Positions 1 to 7,116 of a stretch of 11,158 nucleotides of DNA are shown in pieces; position 1 is the stretch's first letter, and every line of letters starts with the position of its first letter. The position numbers and the translations under genes are program-made. The notes below the pieces were generated by a model. It ran no database searches. It was not told the DNA's origin and saw only the letters and a list, made by a program, of their open reading frames with translations. Source of the stretch: Alistipes sp. (lineage in GTDB: Bacteria; Bacteroidota; Bacteroidia; Bacteroidales; Rikenellaceae). The stretch is from contig JAFLRS010000054.1 in assembly GCA_022511355.1 (NCBI GenBank), positions 1-11,158 of the forward strand, written 5' to 3'.

Positions 1-578
1 TCGCGGGTGCCGTTTTCGTCCTTGAAGCGGTACATCTTCATCATCAGCACGTCGACGAAGCTGTTGAAGCCCGCGCCCTGATTGACCGGATACTGAACTA
101 TTACCGGTTTGACCTGCGATGCGGCCTTAATGGATTCGTAAGCGGCTTCGAAGTTGGCTTTGTCGTCGTCGAGCTGATTGATTACGCCTATGAGAGGTTT
201 GTTGAGTATGCGGGCGTAGCGCGACTGAATCTCGCTGCCGACCTCCCAACCCTGACGGGCGTTGAAGACCATGATGCCGACGTCGCCCACCTTGAACGAC
301 GAAAACAGATTGCCGCAGAAGTCGTCGGAACCCGGGCAGTCGATGATGTTCAATTTGCGCTCCATGAATTCGGTGAAGAGCGTCGTCGCATAAATCGAAC
401 GTTTGTATTCATGCTCGATGTCGGTATTGTCCGAGAGGGTGTTGTTGCCCTCGATGGTGCCTCGGCGGTCGATGACCTTGCCTTCGTAGGCCATCGCCTC
501 GGCGAGGGTCGTTTTGCCCGACCCCGGAGCGCCCACAAGAACGATGTTCTTGATTTCGCGTGCTGTGTAGTTTTTCAT
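1..578 (-). CDS. fusA2: EF-G2-like translation elongation factor paralog (5' part only)
   Basis: About 192 N-terminal residues are visible; the rest lies beyond the left edge. The product begins MKNYTAREIKNIVLVG and has the GTP-binding G domain of the EF-G/TetM class: P-loop GAPGSGKT at residues 16-23, DCPG at 80-83 (G3) and NQLD at 134-137 in place of the usual NKxD (G4). The switch I region reads RSIYAT around residues 60-65, where translocating EF-G has RGITI, so the magnesium-binding threonine appears to be missing. The DCPGSDDF and NQLD signatures match the EF-G2 paralog of Bacteroides rather than the main EF-G. From published work, Bacteroides thetaiotaomicron EF-G2 supports translation without GTPase activity and is needed for gut colonization. 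The start at 578 is the first ATG of the frame and gives a family-like N-terminus. The gene is divergent from the phage cassette. I am sure of the EF-G class and fairly sure of the EF-G2 type. Confidence 0.88.
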   Translation of the reverse strand, partial: MKNYTAREIKNIVLVGAPGSGKTTLAEAMAYEGKVIDRRGTIEGNNTLSDNTDIEHEYKRSIYATTLFTEFMERKLNIIDCPGSDDFCGNLFSSFKVGDVGIMVFNARQGWEVGSEIQSRYARILNKPLIGVINQLDDDKANFEAAYESIKAASQVKPVIVQYPVNQGAGFNSFVDVLMMKMYRFKDENGTR

Positions 579-725
579 ATTCTGTCAGTAATTATTAGGA
601 TTTTTGCTGTTTGCTCACGCACTGCACGATGCCGCACATACAAGCAACGTATCGTAAAATTAACAACTTTTTGCCGAACCGACAAATATTTTTTCCACTT
701 TTTATATAAAATCATGCCGAACCTC

Positions 726-757
726 TTGACAAACGGGGTATCGCCATGCTATATTTG
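726..757 (+). promoter_or_regulatory. Bacteroidota-type promoter driving the phage cassette
   Basis: A TTG at 726-728 (within TTGAC) is followed after 21 bp by TATATTTG at 750-757. This fits the -33 TTTG/TTG and -7 TAnnTTTG pattern of the primary sigma factor of Bacteroidota, with a perfect -7 element. Transcription would start a few bases after 757. That leaves an untranslated leader of roughly 155 nt before the ATG at 920. It is the best promoter I see for the whole ten-gene unit. Sequence match only; no start site is proven. Confidence 0.68.
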
Positions 758-784
758 CATCGGAAACCGGCTCCTCTGCCGACA

Positions 785-803
785 ATCGACATCCGGTGTC
801 GAT
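785..803 (+). promoter_or_regulatory. Hairpin or operator-like inverted repeat in the cassette leader
   Basis: ATCGACA (785-791) and TGTCGAT (797-803) are perfect 7-bp inverted arms around TCCGG. The element lies about 28 bp after the predicted -7 box, so it would be in the transcribed leader near its 5' end. It could be an operator for a dimeric repressor or an RNA stem. No T-run follows, so it is not an obvious terminator. Confidence 0.45.
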
Positions 804-846
804 AACTTTACCGACATTCGGGAATCCTTTTCAACATTCTGATTAT

Positions 847-888
847 TCGGTCTTTGCACCGACAACGCATACGGTTGTCAACGTATGC
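847..888 (+). promoter_or_regulatory. Overlapping, mutually exclusive leader hairpins before the first gene
   Basis: Three stems can form. Stem C pairs TCGGT (847-851) with ACCGA (858-862). Stem A pairs GACAAC (861-866) with GTTGTC (874-879). Stem B pairs GCATAC (867-872) with GTATGC (883-888), extended inward by GTT/AAC past a bulged G. Stem A uses bases needed by both B and C, so A competes with the B+C arrangement. The block ends 31 nt before the ATG at 920. It could be an RNA switch, or simply an operator palindrome (867-888). I favour no single reading; the base pairing itself is directly visible. Confidence 0.42.
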
Positions 889-919
889 TGACATTTTATC
901 AACCATAAATCAACCGCTT

Positions 920-1324
920 ATGAACAACTCTGCACTCGTGGAGGCTCTGCGCGAAGCGGCCTCGCGAAAGGGCTACACGCTCCGATGCGCCGATGCCGAC
1001 CGTCTCACCCCCGCCTCGTCCCGATTCCCCGCAGCCCTGCTCGCTCCGCCCGTCGTGCATTCCGCACGCGGACGACGGCACGGACGCATCGAATACGACG
1101 TCACGCTGCGGCTCTCCGACCTCGGTGCCGACCTCCCGCCCGAGGAACGATACCGGCTCAGACAGCAAATCGAAAACGACGCTCTCGAAATCTTCACCTC
1201 GCTGTCGCGGCATCAACGAATCATTGCCGTCGAAAATCTCAACATCACACAACTGCCGTTTTCGGCTTCGCTGCACGGTGAAGCCGCCGTCACGGCCAAA
1301 GCAAGAGTCCTAACATTTTTCTGA
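920..1324 (+). CDS. Putative phage tail-terminator / tail-completion-like protein
   Basis: A 134-residue protein, first gene of the cassette. An N-terminal helix (about residues 1-20) is followed by a positively charged linker and then the strand RIEYDVTLRLSDLG. A charged helix (about 80-105) and a final strand pair ending in AVTAKARVLTFF complete it. This alpha/beta pattern and size resemble small head-tail or tail-terminator proteins of siphoviruses. I do not recognise a named family, so the role is inferred from shape and position. The start at 920 is preferred over an in-frame ATG at 854 because it follows an AT-rich leader (ATCAACCGCTT) of the kind seen before the other genes, and because the extension would read through the palindrome. 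The next gene starts 2 nt after its stop. Confidence 0.6.
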   Translation: MNNSALVEALREAASRKGYTLRCADADRLTPASSRFPAALLAPPVVHSARGRRHGRIEYDVTLRLSDLGADLPPEERYRLRQQIENDALEIFTSLSRHQRIIAVENLNITQLPFSASLHGEAAVTAKARVLTFF

Positions 1325-1326
1325 CG

Positions 1327-2280
1327 ATGAAATTCCTCTCCATCCCCGACGACTTCGCTCCCGTCTCCGAAGCCGTAATCTACACAATCCTCCCCGAAGA
1401 TGACGACCCTGTCACGGAAGTGACCGTCAAAGAGCTTTCCGACAACCGCACAGTGGCCCGACTGCGATTCGCGCAGCGCGAAATCATAACGCTCGACATC
1501 GCACCCTTTCTGCGTCGGATTTTCGACGTGCAACCCGCACTCTGTGCCGGTTCGCAGCCTCTCTACGACACGTCGCGCACCAAAATCATAGTGGTCGAGG
1601 CCAACGGCACGGCCAGCGACGCGCGCATCTTCTCGCTCTTCGCCTCCGACGGTCTGCCGCGGCTCATAACCACCGCTCCCGCAGAACGAACGCTCGGCAC
1701 GGGCGAATTCGACGATGCGGCATTCTTTGCCCCCGACGGCGGAAACATCTTCCTCGTATCGGATTCGGGCAACCGGACCATCCCCCTCGAACGGCGTTAC
1801 GAAGCCGGCATAGTGCGCATCTCCGAATCGGACATCCACCCCGACGACGACTCCGCAACGCTCATCTTCTCCTCGGCCGGACGCACGCAGGAGCTGCTCT
1901 ACCGACGCACGCTGCGGCCGCGGGATTCGGTGCGCGTGGCTTGGCTCTCCGCTTCGGGCGCGGTCGAATACTACACCTTCATGCGGCAGAAACATACCAT
2001 AACCGTGGACAAAAACCGATTCTACGGCTCGCAAGGCTATCAGACCGTATCCGCCGACAAAGAATCGCTGCTCGACATGGTATCGGATTACGAACCCCGT
2101 CACGCCATAGAATCGCTCGAAGAGATTGTCTCCTCGCCGCGCGTATGGATAGTGAACGGCGGACTCTTCACCGAAGCCGACGTGCTATCCTCGCAGACCG
2201 TACACCGATTCGACAACGGTTCGCTCAATTCGGTATCGCTCAGAATACGCACACGCAAACGCGGGGAGGAGAGTTTATGA
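1327..2280 (+). CDS. Dit-like phage tail-tip / baseplate structural protein
   Basis: A 317-residue protein with no signal peptide or membrane segment, mostly predicted beta strands. Toward the C-terminus, VEYYTF, then TITVDKNRFYGSQGYQTVSA, and finally EIVSSPRVWIVNGG match a pattern I associate with Bacteroidales phage tail proteins: a 'GGxxxYTF' stretch, a strand set, then a 'SpxvW' segment. Lying directly upstream of the large hub-like gene, as distal tail (Dit) proteins do, it most likely joins tail tube and baseplate hub. Its stop overlaps the next start as ATGA (2277-2280), which implies translational coupling. The Dit-like label is inference; virion structural protein is much safer. Confidence 0.62.
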   Translation: MKFLSIPDDFAPVSEAVIYTILPEDDDPVTEVTVKELSDNRTVARLRFAQREIITLDIAPFLRRIFDVQPALCAGSQPLYDTSRTKIIVVEANGTASDARIFSLFASDGLPRLITTAPAERTLGTGEFDDAAFFAPDGGNIFLVSDSGNRTIPLERRYEAGIVRISESDIHPDDDSATLIFSSAGRTQELLYRRTLRPRDSVRVAWLSASGAVEYYTFMRQKHTITVDKNRFYGSQGYQTVSADKESLLDMVSDYEPRHAIESLEEIVSSPRVWIVNGGLFTEADVLSSQTVHRFDNGSLNSVSLRIRTRKRGEESL

Positions 2281-4676
2281 TAAGATTGATGATAGACGGT
2301 GCGGAGTATCCCGTCGATACCCGTTCCGGCATATCGCTGCGGTATTCGGCAGCCGAACTCGCCGACCCCCAGAGCGGTCGCAACGCACGACGCATTACAC
2401 TCGATATGCCCGCCACACCCGAAACCGACCGTCTGTTCGGAAACGGACGCCTCCCCCTGACCGCCGAACGATTCAATGCCCGAAACCACAGAGCCGAACT
2501 CTTCGCCGACGAAGCAAGACTCTTTGCCGGCACGGCTCTGCTGGCCGGCGTGACCCGAACCGGCAACGGCGCAATCTACACCCTCCAAATCAAAGGCGAC
2601 ACCGCCCTGTGGGCCAAAACCGCCGCCCTCGGACGACTCTCCGATACCGGACTCAAATTCAGAACCGAACTCACCTCCGAAAGCATCGTCAAAGGCTGGA
2701 GCAGCAACGCCAACGTCAAATTCTTCCCCGTCAACCGCTCCAAATACGAATTGAACAGCTCCTCGGTCTCGATAATGCCGCCGCAGCGAGTCATAACCCC
2801 CGACGACTACTGGCCTTTCATTTCGGTGCCCGCCCTCGTCGAAGCCATATTCGACAATGCAGGCTATCATCTCGAAAGCCGTTTCTTCTCCTCGGAACCC
2901 TTCCGCTCGCTCTACATCAGCGGAACCTACGCCTCCTCAGACACCGCCGCACAAAAACGAGCCATGAACTTCCTCGCAGGACGCACCTCCGACGCCTCCG
3001 CAACCGCCGACTTCTCGGGACGGGTTCACTTCTCGCCCGCCGAACTCACTCACTCGGCAGGCAATATAGTCGATACCGTGAGCGAATATCTGCCCGACTC
3101 CGACGGAGTACCCGCGCCCACCGGCTTCTTCTCCAACAACGGCTGCTTCTACATCGACGAAAAATCGGGAATCGCCGCCTTCCGACCCGTTACGGCCGTC
3201 ACCGTCGGCTTCGAATTCTCGATAGCCTACGTCACCGACTACCGCATAGCCTCGAGAACCGCCCTCTCGGGATTCGACACCCTCTACCTCGGACACGGCA
3301 ACACCATCCCCCTCACGCTCGAAAACCGATTCGAAGACCATCGCTCCAAACCGCGGCCCCAGTACTCCTACAAACTCGCAATCTTCGAACCCCGCAGCGG
3401 GTATCACTACGTGCTGATGGCAACCGTCGACGGCGTAAGCAAACTGCTGCTCACAACCACGGCCCGCATGACCCCCGTAACCATGCCCGCAGGCTCCTCC
3501 ATAACTTCGCTGCGTCTGCTGCGTTCGGCTTCGGCCACCGGCAACTTCACCGCCTGCGACGAGGACTGGGCTCTCTACGGCGGATACGTCACCGAAACCG
3601 GACAGACCGAAGTGGAGGTGAGAGTACGCATTCCGGCCGAACGGCTCGAGGCGGGACAAACACGGTACTTCTCCGACTTCTACATAGGAGGCGCCGAAGC
3701 CGGCATGAAATTCAAACTGCTCGAACGAACCTTCATGCGGCCGTTCTTCTCCGACGCGGCAGGCTACGGCTCCGAAATCACATTCTCCGACGTGGTGTCG
3801 GGCGAGATTCGCCAGAGTCAGCTGCTGGAGGCCCTCGGTCAGATGTTCAACCTCCGGTTCTGCACCGACGAACTCTCCAAAACCGTCTTCGTCGAACCCT
3901 ACGATTCGTTCTTCGACGGCCCCGTCACCGACTGGAGCGACCGCATCGACCGCGACAGCGAAATCCTCCTCTCCGACCCCGCATTCCAACTCCACGAAAC
4001 CCTGACGCTCGGTTACGGCGAGGATGACGCCGCAGTCACGGCATTCAACAACCGCAACTCCACACGACTCGGACGATACACCGTGCAGCCCGATTCGCGA
4101 GCGGCGCTCGACGGCGAACACTTCAGCCTCAATCCGATATTCTCGCCCACCGCAAGCGAATGCAGCGGACTCTACGGTGCCCGTTCGGCGGCCATAATGC
4201 AGATTCGCGACAACGACGACTACGATGACGACAATATGGCTTCGAACTTCTCGCCACGCATAGTAATCTATGCCGGACTGAGGCCGCTCGCCCGCAACGA
4301 AACATGGGGCACGCCGTTCGCCGAAAACCACTATCCTCTGGCCGCCTTCCACTTCGCGGGCGACGACAACACCGACCCGTTCGGACTCTGCTTCGAAGAC
4401 CGCAACGGCGTCACCGGACTGCATTCGTTCCGCGACCGGCAAACACTCGAAGAGTCGCAGGGCATGATTCTCACCGTGAATCTGCATCTGCTCCCCGAAG
4501 AGATAGCCTCGCTCACCGCCTGCAACCCCGAAATGCCCTCCGTAAGGTCGCTGTACCGACTCGACCCCGACGGCAATGCCTCCGACGCTCTCTGGACTCT
4601 GCGTTCGATAGAGGGCTACGACCCCGACAAAGCAACCGTAAAATGTACATTCCTCAAAAGCAGCAAAACACTATGA
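2277..4676 (+). CDS. Large phage baseplate hub / tail-associated structural protein
   Basis: A 799-residue protein, the largest in the cassette. The N-terminus (residues 1-90) runs from MIRLMIDGAEYPVD through PATPETDRLFGNG (45-57) to ELFADEARLFAGTALL. This is the characteristic opening of Bacteroidales phage tail-hub proteins: a strand, then 'lPaTpeNxxlFg', then 'dgxxlfxGxl'. The C-terminus, with VNLHLLPEEI, SVRSLYRL and a final YDPDKATVKCTF, also fits that family. The middle (about 200-560) is variable and rich in aromatic beta segments, plausibly a receptor- or carbohydrate-facing part. I chose the ATG at 2277 because the homologous motif begins there and it overlaps the upstream stop (ATGA). 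The frame is open further upstream, but that is a shadow of the preceding gene. GGGGAGGAG lies just upstream but is also coding. No peptidase motif was recognised. Confidence 0.72.
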   Translation: MIRLMIDGAEYPVDTRSGISLRYSAAELADPQSGRNARRITLDMPATPETDRLFGNGRLPLTAERFNARNHRAELFADEARLFAGTALLAGVTRTGNGAIYTLQIKGDTALWAKTAALGRLSDTGLKFRTELTSESIVKGWSSNANVKFFPVNRSKYELNSSSVSIMPPQRVITPDDYWPFISVPALVEAIFDNAGYHLESRFFSSEPFRSLYISGTYASSDTAAQKRAMNFLAGRTSDASATADFSGRVHFSPAELTHSAGNIVDTVSEYLPDSDGVPAPTGFFSNNGCFYIDEKSGIAAFRPVTAVTVGFEFSIAYVTDYRIASRTALSGFDTLYLGHGNTIPLTLENRFEDHRSKPRPQYSYKLAIFEPRSGYHYVLMATVDGVSKLLLTTTARMTPVTMPAGSSITSLRLLRSASATGNFTACDEDWALYGGYVTETGQTEVEVRVRIPAERLEAGQTRYFSDFYIGGAEAGMKFKLLERTFMRPFFSDAAGYGSEITFSDVVSGEIRQSQLLEALGQMFNLRFCTDELSKTVFVEPYDSFFDGPVTDWSDRIDRDSEILLSDPAFQLHETLTLGYGEDDAAVTAFNNRNSTRLGRYTVQPDSRAALDGEHFSLNPIFSPTASECSGLYGARSAAIMQIRDNDDYDDDNMASNFSPRIVIYAGLRPLARNETWGTPFAENHYPLAAFHFAGDDNTDPFGLCFEDRNGVTGLHSFRDRQTLEESQGMILTVNLHLLPEEIASLTACNPEMPSVRSLYRLDPDGNASDALWTLRSIEGYDPDKATVKCTFLKSSKTL

Positions 4677-4930
4677 TTCCGCAAACCCGAACCCTTATAG
4701 CTTCGCTCGACCCTCTGGCCGAACAGATGTCGGGCATCCAGACTCTCGACCTCCTCGCAAAACGAGGTCTCATCGACCGTCGCGCCGCCGAAGCCCTCTT
4801 CGCACGCAACGAAGTCGAACGACTCGCCCGCAAAGGCCGTCCGCGATGTCTGGCAATGGTGCAGGTGGCCGAAATGCTCTGCTGCTCCTATCAGAAAGTG
4901 CGAAACCTTATTTACAACAAAGAAATCTGA
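4673..4930 (+). CDS. Small helix-turn-helix protein (possible small terminase or regulator)
   Basis: An 85-residue protein starting inside the stop of the hub gene (ATGA overlap, 4673-4676). Residues 1-55 look helical, with DRRAAEALFARNEVERLAR as an amphipathic segment. Residues 60-85, LAMVQVAEMLCCSYQKVRNLI followed by YNKEI, align with the excisionase-type HTH pattern (helix 'VAEML', turn 'CCS', recognition helix 'QKVRNLIY'), so it probably binds DNA. It is followed after 22 nt by the prohead protease gene. Candidate roles are a small terminase subunit, a packaging-site binder, or a regulator of the leader or capsid promoter. An excisionase is less likely because no integrase is nearby. The HTH call is fairly good; the role is open. 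Confidence 0.6.
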   Translation: MIPQTRTLIASLDPLAEQMSGIQTLDLLAKRGLIDRRAAEALFARNEVERLARKGRPRCLAMVQVAEMLCCSYQKVRNLIYNKEI

Positions 4931-4952
4931 AAAAAACATTTACAAACAACTT

Positions 4953-5873
4953 ATGACCGACAACTCGAAAATCACAATCCGCAATTCGGCCGAACTCTGC
5001 ACCGTCGAAATCGAAGGCATTATCGGAGTGCCCGAAGAGTGGCAGTTCGAAGAGCCCTCCTCGCGAGTGGCTACCTACGAAAAGTTCCGCCAAACCGTGA
5101 ACCGAATAGCCGAAATCGAAGCCTCGGAGGTGGTGGTCGAAATCCGCTCCACGGGCGGCGACGTGAACGATGCCCTGCTCATTCATGACGCCCTGCGCTC
5201 GCTGCCCGCACGCATCACCACCCGATGCTTCGGCTATACCGCTTCGGCCGCAACCGTCATCGCACAGGCCGCCTCCGAAGGCTGCCGCATGATTTCGGCC
5301 AATGCCCTCTACCTCGTACACCGGTCGAGCTGCGCCGCCGAAGGCAATGCCGAAGAACTCGAAGCCAAAGCCGATATGCTCCGACAAACCGACCTGCGTC
5401 TGGCCGAACTCTATGCCGCACGCTCCGGAGGCAATGCCGACGACTTCGCACGACTCATGGCCGAAAACAACGGCGACGGACGATGGCTCTCGCCCGCCGA
5501 AACCGTCGAATCGGGACTCGCCGACCTCATCATAGGCGAAGAAACCCAACCGGCACAACCTTCGAAAACAGAGTCCGAAAATCCGCTCGCGCGGGGATGG
5601 ATGCGTCTGAAAGCCGCCGTCGCCGCACGCATGGCCGACAACCCGACTCCGCTCCCCTCCGACGACCGCAACATCCTCCACTTCGGAGAACCGCAAATCC
5701 CCGCAACCTCGGCCGCAGCCGACACGCAGTCGGCCATCGCCTTCGACGAAGGTCAGAAAAAAGCCGCCCCCTCGGCCGTACTCCCCGCCGAAGACCCCTC
5801 GCTCTGCGACCTCCGCCGAATCTCCTCCAACGAGGAGGCTTACCTCTCCGACGCGCGTTCGTTCGCAAGGTAG
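4953..5873 (+). CDS. ClpP-like prohead maturation protease with C-terminal extension
   Basis: A 306-residue protein. Residues about 15-195 form a ClpP/crotonase-fold serine protease: VVVEIRSTGGDVNDALLIHD (61-80), the nucleophile S98 in GYTASAATVIAQAA, and H123 in ALYLVHRSS. The closing segment is RWLSPAETVESGLADLI, which mirrors 'FLSAPEAVEYGLVD' of ClpP. The position of the catalytic aspartate of ClpP appears to fall on an asparagine (around N172-N173), with D175 close by. Residues about 197-306 are a low-complexity, proline/alanine-rich and charged extension that could be a scaffold-like or self-cleaved region. Placed directly before the capsid gene, it should trim capsid and scaffold during prohead assembly, acting inside the assembling shell. 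The ATG follows an AT-rich leader (ACAAACAACTT). Confidence 0.86.
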   Translation: MTDNSKITIRNSAELCTVEIEGIIGVPEEWQFEEPSSRVATYEKFRQTVNRIAEIEASEVVVEIRSTGGDVNDALLIHDALRSLPARITTRCFGYTASAATVIAQAASEGCRMISANALYLVHRSSCAAEGNAEELEAKADMLRQTDLRLAELYAARSGGNADDFARLMAENNGDGRWLSPAETVESGLADLIIGEETQPAQPSKTESENPLARGWMRLKAAVAARMADNPTPLPSDDRNILHFGEPQIPATSAAADTQSAIAFDEGQKKAAPSAVLPAEDPSLCDLRRISSNEEAYLSDARSFAR

Positions 5874-6117
5874 TTTCAACACATATCCGACAATCTTTCA
5901 ACACTCTTTCGACCGATATTCCGCGGTCGGGACACGCGGCGCAACCGACGCCTTGTCCACACGAAATAGACACGAAAAGGGAACTTATCAATAGAGTTTC
6001 CACAAATCATGAACAAATTTCCACCGAAAAGTGAACAAACCGGCTCCGCAGAGAATCCTCCGCAGAGCTGAAAACCATCAACTTATCAACATCAACACAA
6101 CTCAAATCTTCAACACT
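5874..6117 (+). other. Non-coding leader before the capsid gene, with short repeats
   Basis: This is the only sizeable gap inside the cassette (244 bp). TTTCAACAC occurs at 5874-5882 and again at 5896-5904, 22 bp apart, and TTCAACAC recurs at 6109-6116 directly before the capsid start. CTCCGCAGAG is repeated at 6044-6053 and 6058-6067. A short stem GACCG/CGGTC lies at 5911-5928. A 20-codon open frame, 6009-6071 (MNKFPPKSEQTGSAENPPQS), starts with ATG but has no other support. No TAnnTTTG promoter with good spacing was found. The region may hold a capsid-specific promoter, a processing site or a long stabilising leader. Confidence 0.5.
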
Positions 6118-7089
6118 ATGGGACTTATTCAGAATCCTAAAACCTACTCGGGCCGCGAACTCGAAGAAATCTTCTTCCGACCCGTATTCACCGGCGCTTC
6201 GGCCGAAAAACTCGGAATCCGCGTAATCTACAATATGCCCATGCCTACCACCGTGCATCTGTGGAGCCCCGCCGGAAACGTCCTCAAAGCCTACACCAAC
6301 GGCTGGCAGGGCGGCGACAAAAACACCAAAAAGGTTTGCACCATCCCCATGAAAAGAGTCAAGGCCGAAACCGCATTCTCGGCTTCGGACTACTTCTCGC
6401 TGGTCTTCGAACAGATTGTAAATCAGGGCGGCGTCAATATGCAGGACCTCAGCGGGACCACCCTCGAAGCCGCCGAAACCGAACTCTTCAAAAAGGCCGT
6501 AGCCGAAAGTCTGCGCATGACCATGTGGCTCGGCGATTTCGAAGGCTCCTCGCCCTACAACACCTTCGACGGCATACTCAAAACCGCCTACAACGCCGCC
6601 ACCGAAGAGGATGAAACAGGCTCCTACAACATCGCAGGCGAAATCTCGGCCAAAACCGTAATCGACATCCTCGACGGCGTGTGGAAGGCCGCAAGCCACA
6701 CCCTCCGCTCCTACAAGGACGAAGGTCAGCTCGCATACTTCGTGACCGCCGACGTCTACGAAGCTTACGAAGCTTATCTCGATTCCAAATCGGGCGACAA
6801 CGCCTACCGCGAACTCGCCGACGGACGACTCTCGCTCTGCTATCACGGCATTCCCGTCATCAACATCGGCGTGGGCGACGAACTCAAGAAAACCGACCTC
6901 CCCAAAAGCATCTGTATGCTCAGCGACCGCCGCAATCTCGTCCTCGCCGTCAATACCGCCGACTCGCCCGAAACCGAAGTCAGAATGTGGTACAACCCCG
7001 ACGAAATGGAGAACCGTCAGCGTGCCGTATTCCTCGCCGGCGCCACCGTCATCGACCCCGCACTCCTCTCTTTCGGATACAAAGCCTAA
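6118..7089 (+). CDS. Phage major capsid protein, HK97-fold type
   Basis: A 323-residue protein. Typical capsid landmarks are an N-terminal arm (MGLIQNPKTYSGRELEEIFF), a central MWLGDF (136-141) followed by FDGIL (150-154), and FVTADVYEAYEAYL (208-221). Next comes the strand YHGIPVINI (242-250), then an MLSDRRNLVLAVNT segment (267-280) and a last strand ending in LLSFGYKA. This order, with 'W.GD...FDG', 'y.GiPv' and 'NL' near the end, is that of HK97-fold capsids of Bacteroidales phages. The protease gene directly upstream supports it. The ATG at 6118 is preferred over an in-frame GTG at 6031, because the extra residues would be encoded by a typical AT-rich leader. TACGAAGCT is repeated in tandem at 6757-6774 (encoding YEAYEA). 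It is the expected main shell protein and should be the most highly made. Confidence 0.86.
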   Translation: MGLIQNPKTYSGRELEEIFFRPVFTGASAEKLGIRVIYNMPMPTTVHLWSPAGNVLKAYTNGWQGGDKNTKKVCTIPMKRVKAETAFSASDYFSLVFEQIVNQGGVNMQDLSGTTLEAAETELFKKAVAESLRMTMWLGDFEGSSPYNTFDGILKTAYNAATEEDETGSYNIAGEISAKTVIDILDGVWKAASHTLRSYKDEGQLAYFVTADVYEAYEAYLDSKSGDNAYRELADGRLSLCYHGIPVINIGVGDELKKTDLPKSICMLSDRRNLVLAVNTADSPETEVRMWYNPDEMENRQRAVFLAGATVIDPALLSFGYKA

Positions 7090-7116
7090 ATCCGCGCGGC
7101 CATAAGCTCTCATACC

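Larger units (their letters stand above)
579..919. other. Divergent intergenic region between EF-G2-like gene and phage cassette
   Basis: This 341-bp stretch has no convincing gene. Short open frames cross it on the plus strand, but they lack family resemblance and run into the leader of the 134-residue protein. It is clearly more AT-rich than the coding DNA, especially at about 650-715. It holds a rightward Bacteroidota-type promoter (726-757) and several inverted repeats between 785 and 888, annotated separately. The hexamer CCGACA recurs four times (starting near 679, 779, 811 and 859). I found no convincing leftward promoter for the EF-G2-like gene, although one must lie here or overlap this region. 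Confidence 0.7.

Noticed and set aside
411..842. 143-codon plus-strand frame across the EF-G2-like start and the intergenic region
   Set aside because: It begins antisense to a conserved G domain, runs through AT-rich promoter DNA, and has no motif or plausible leader.
2937..4487. 516-codon open frame on the minus strand opposite the hub gene
   Set aside because: It is a shadow of the codon use of the real gene (TTA, CTA and TCA are rare in frame). Its translation is low-complexity Gly/Val/Glu-rich with no recognisable motif, whereas the plus-strand protein has clear family motifs.
5985..6092. DnaA-box-like words (TTATCAATA, TTTCCACAA, TTATCAACA) before the capsid gene
   Set aside because: Each differs from TTATCCACA, no AT-rich unwinding element or replication gene is near, and TTATCAAC also occurs in the leader of the first gene as a common AT-rich start context.
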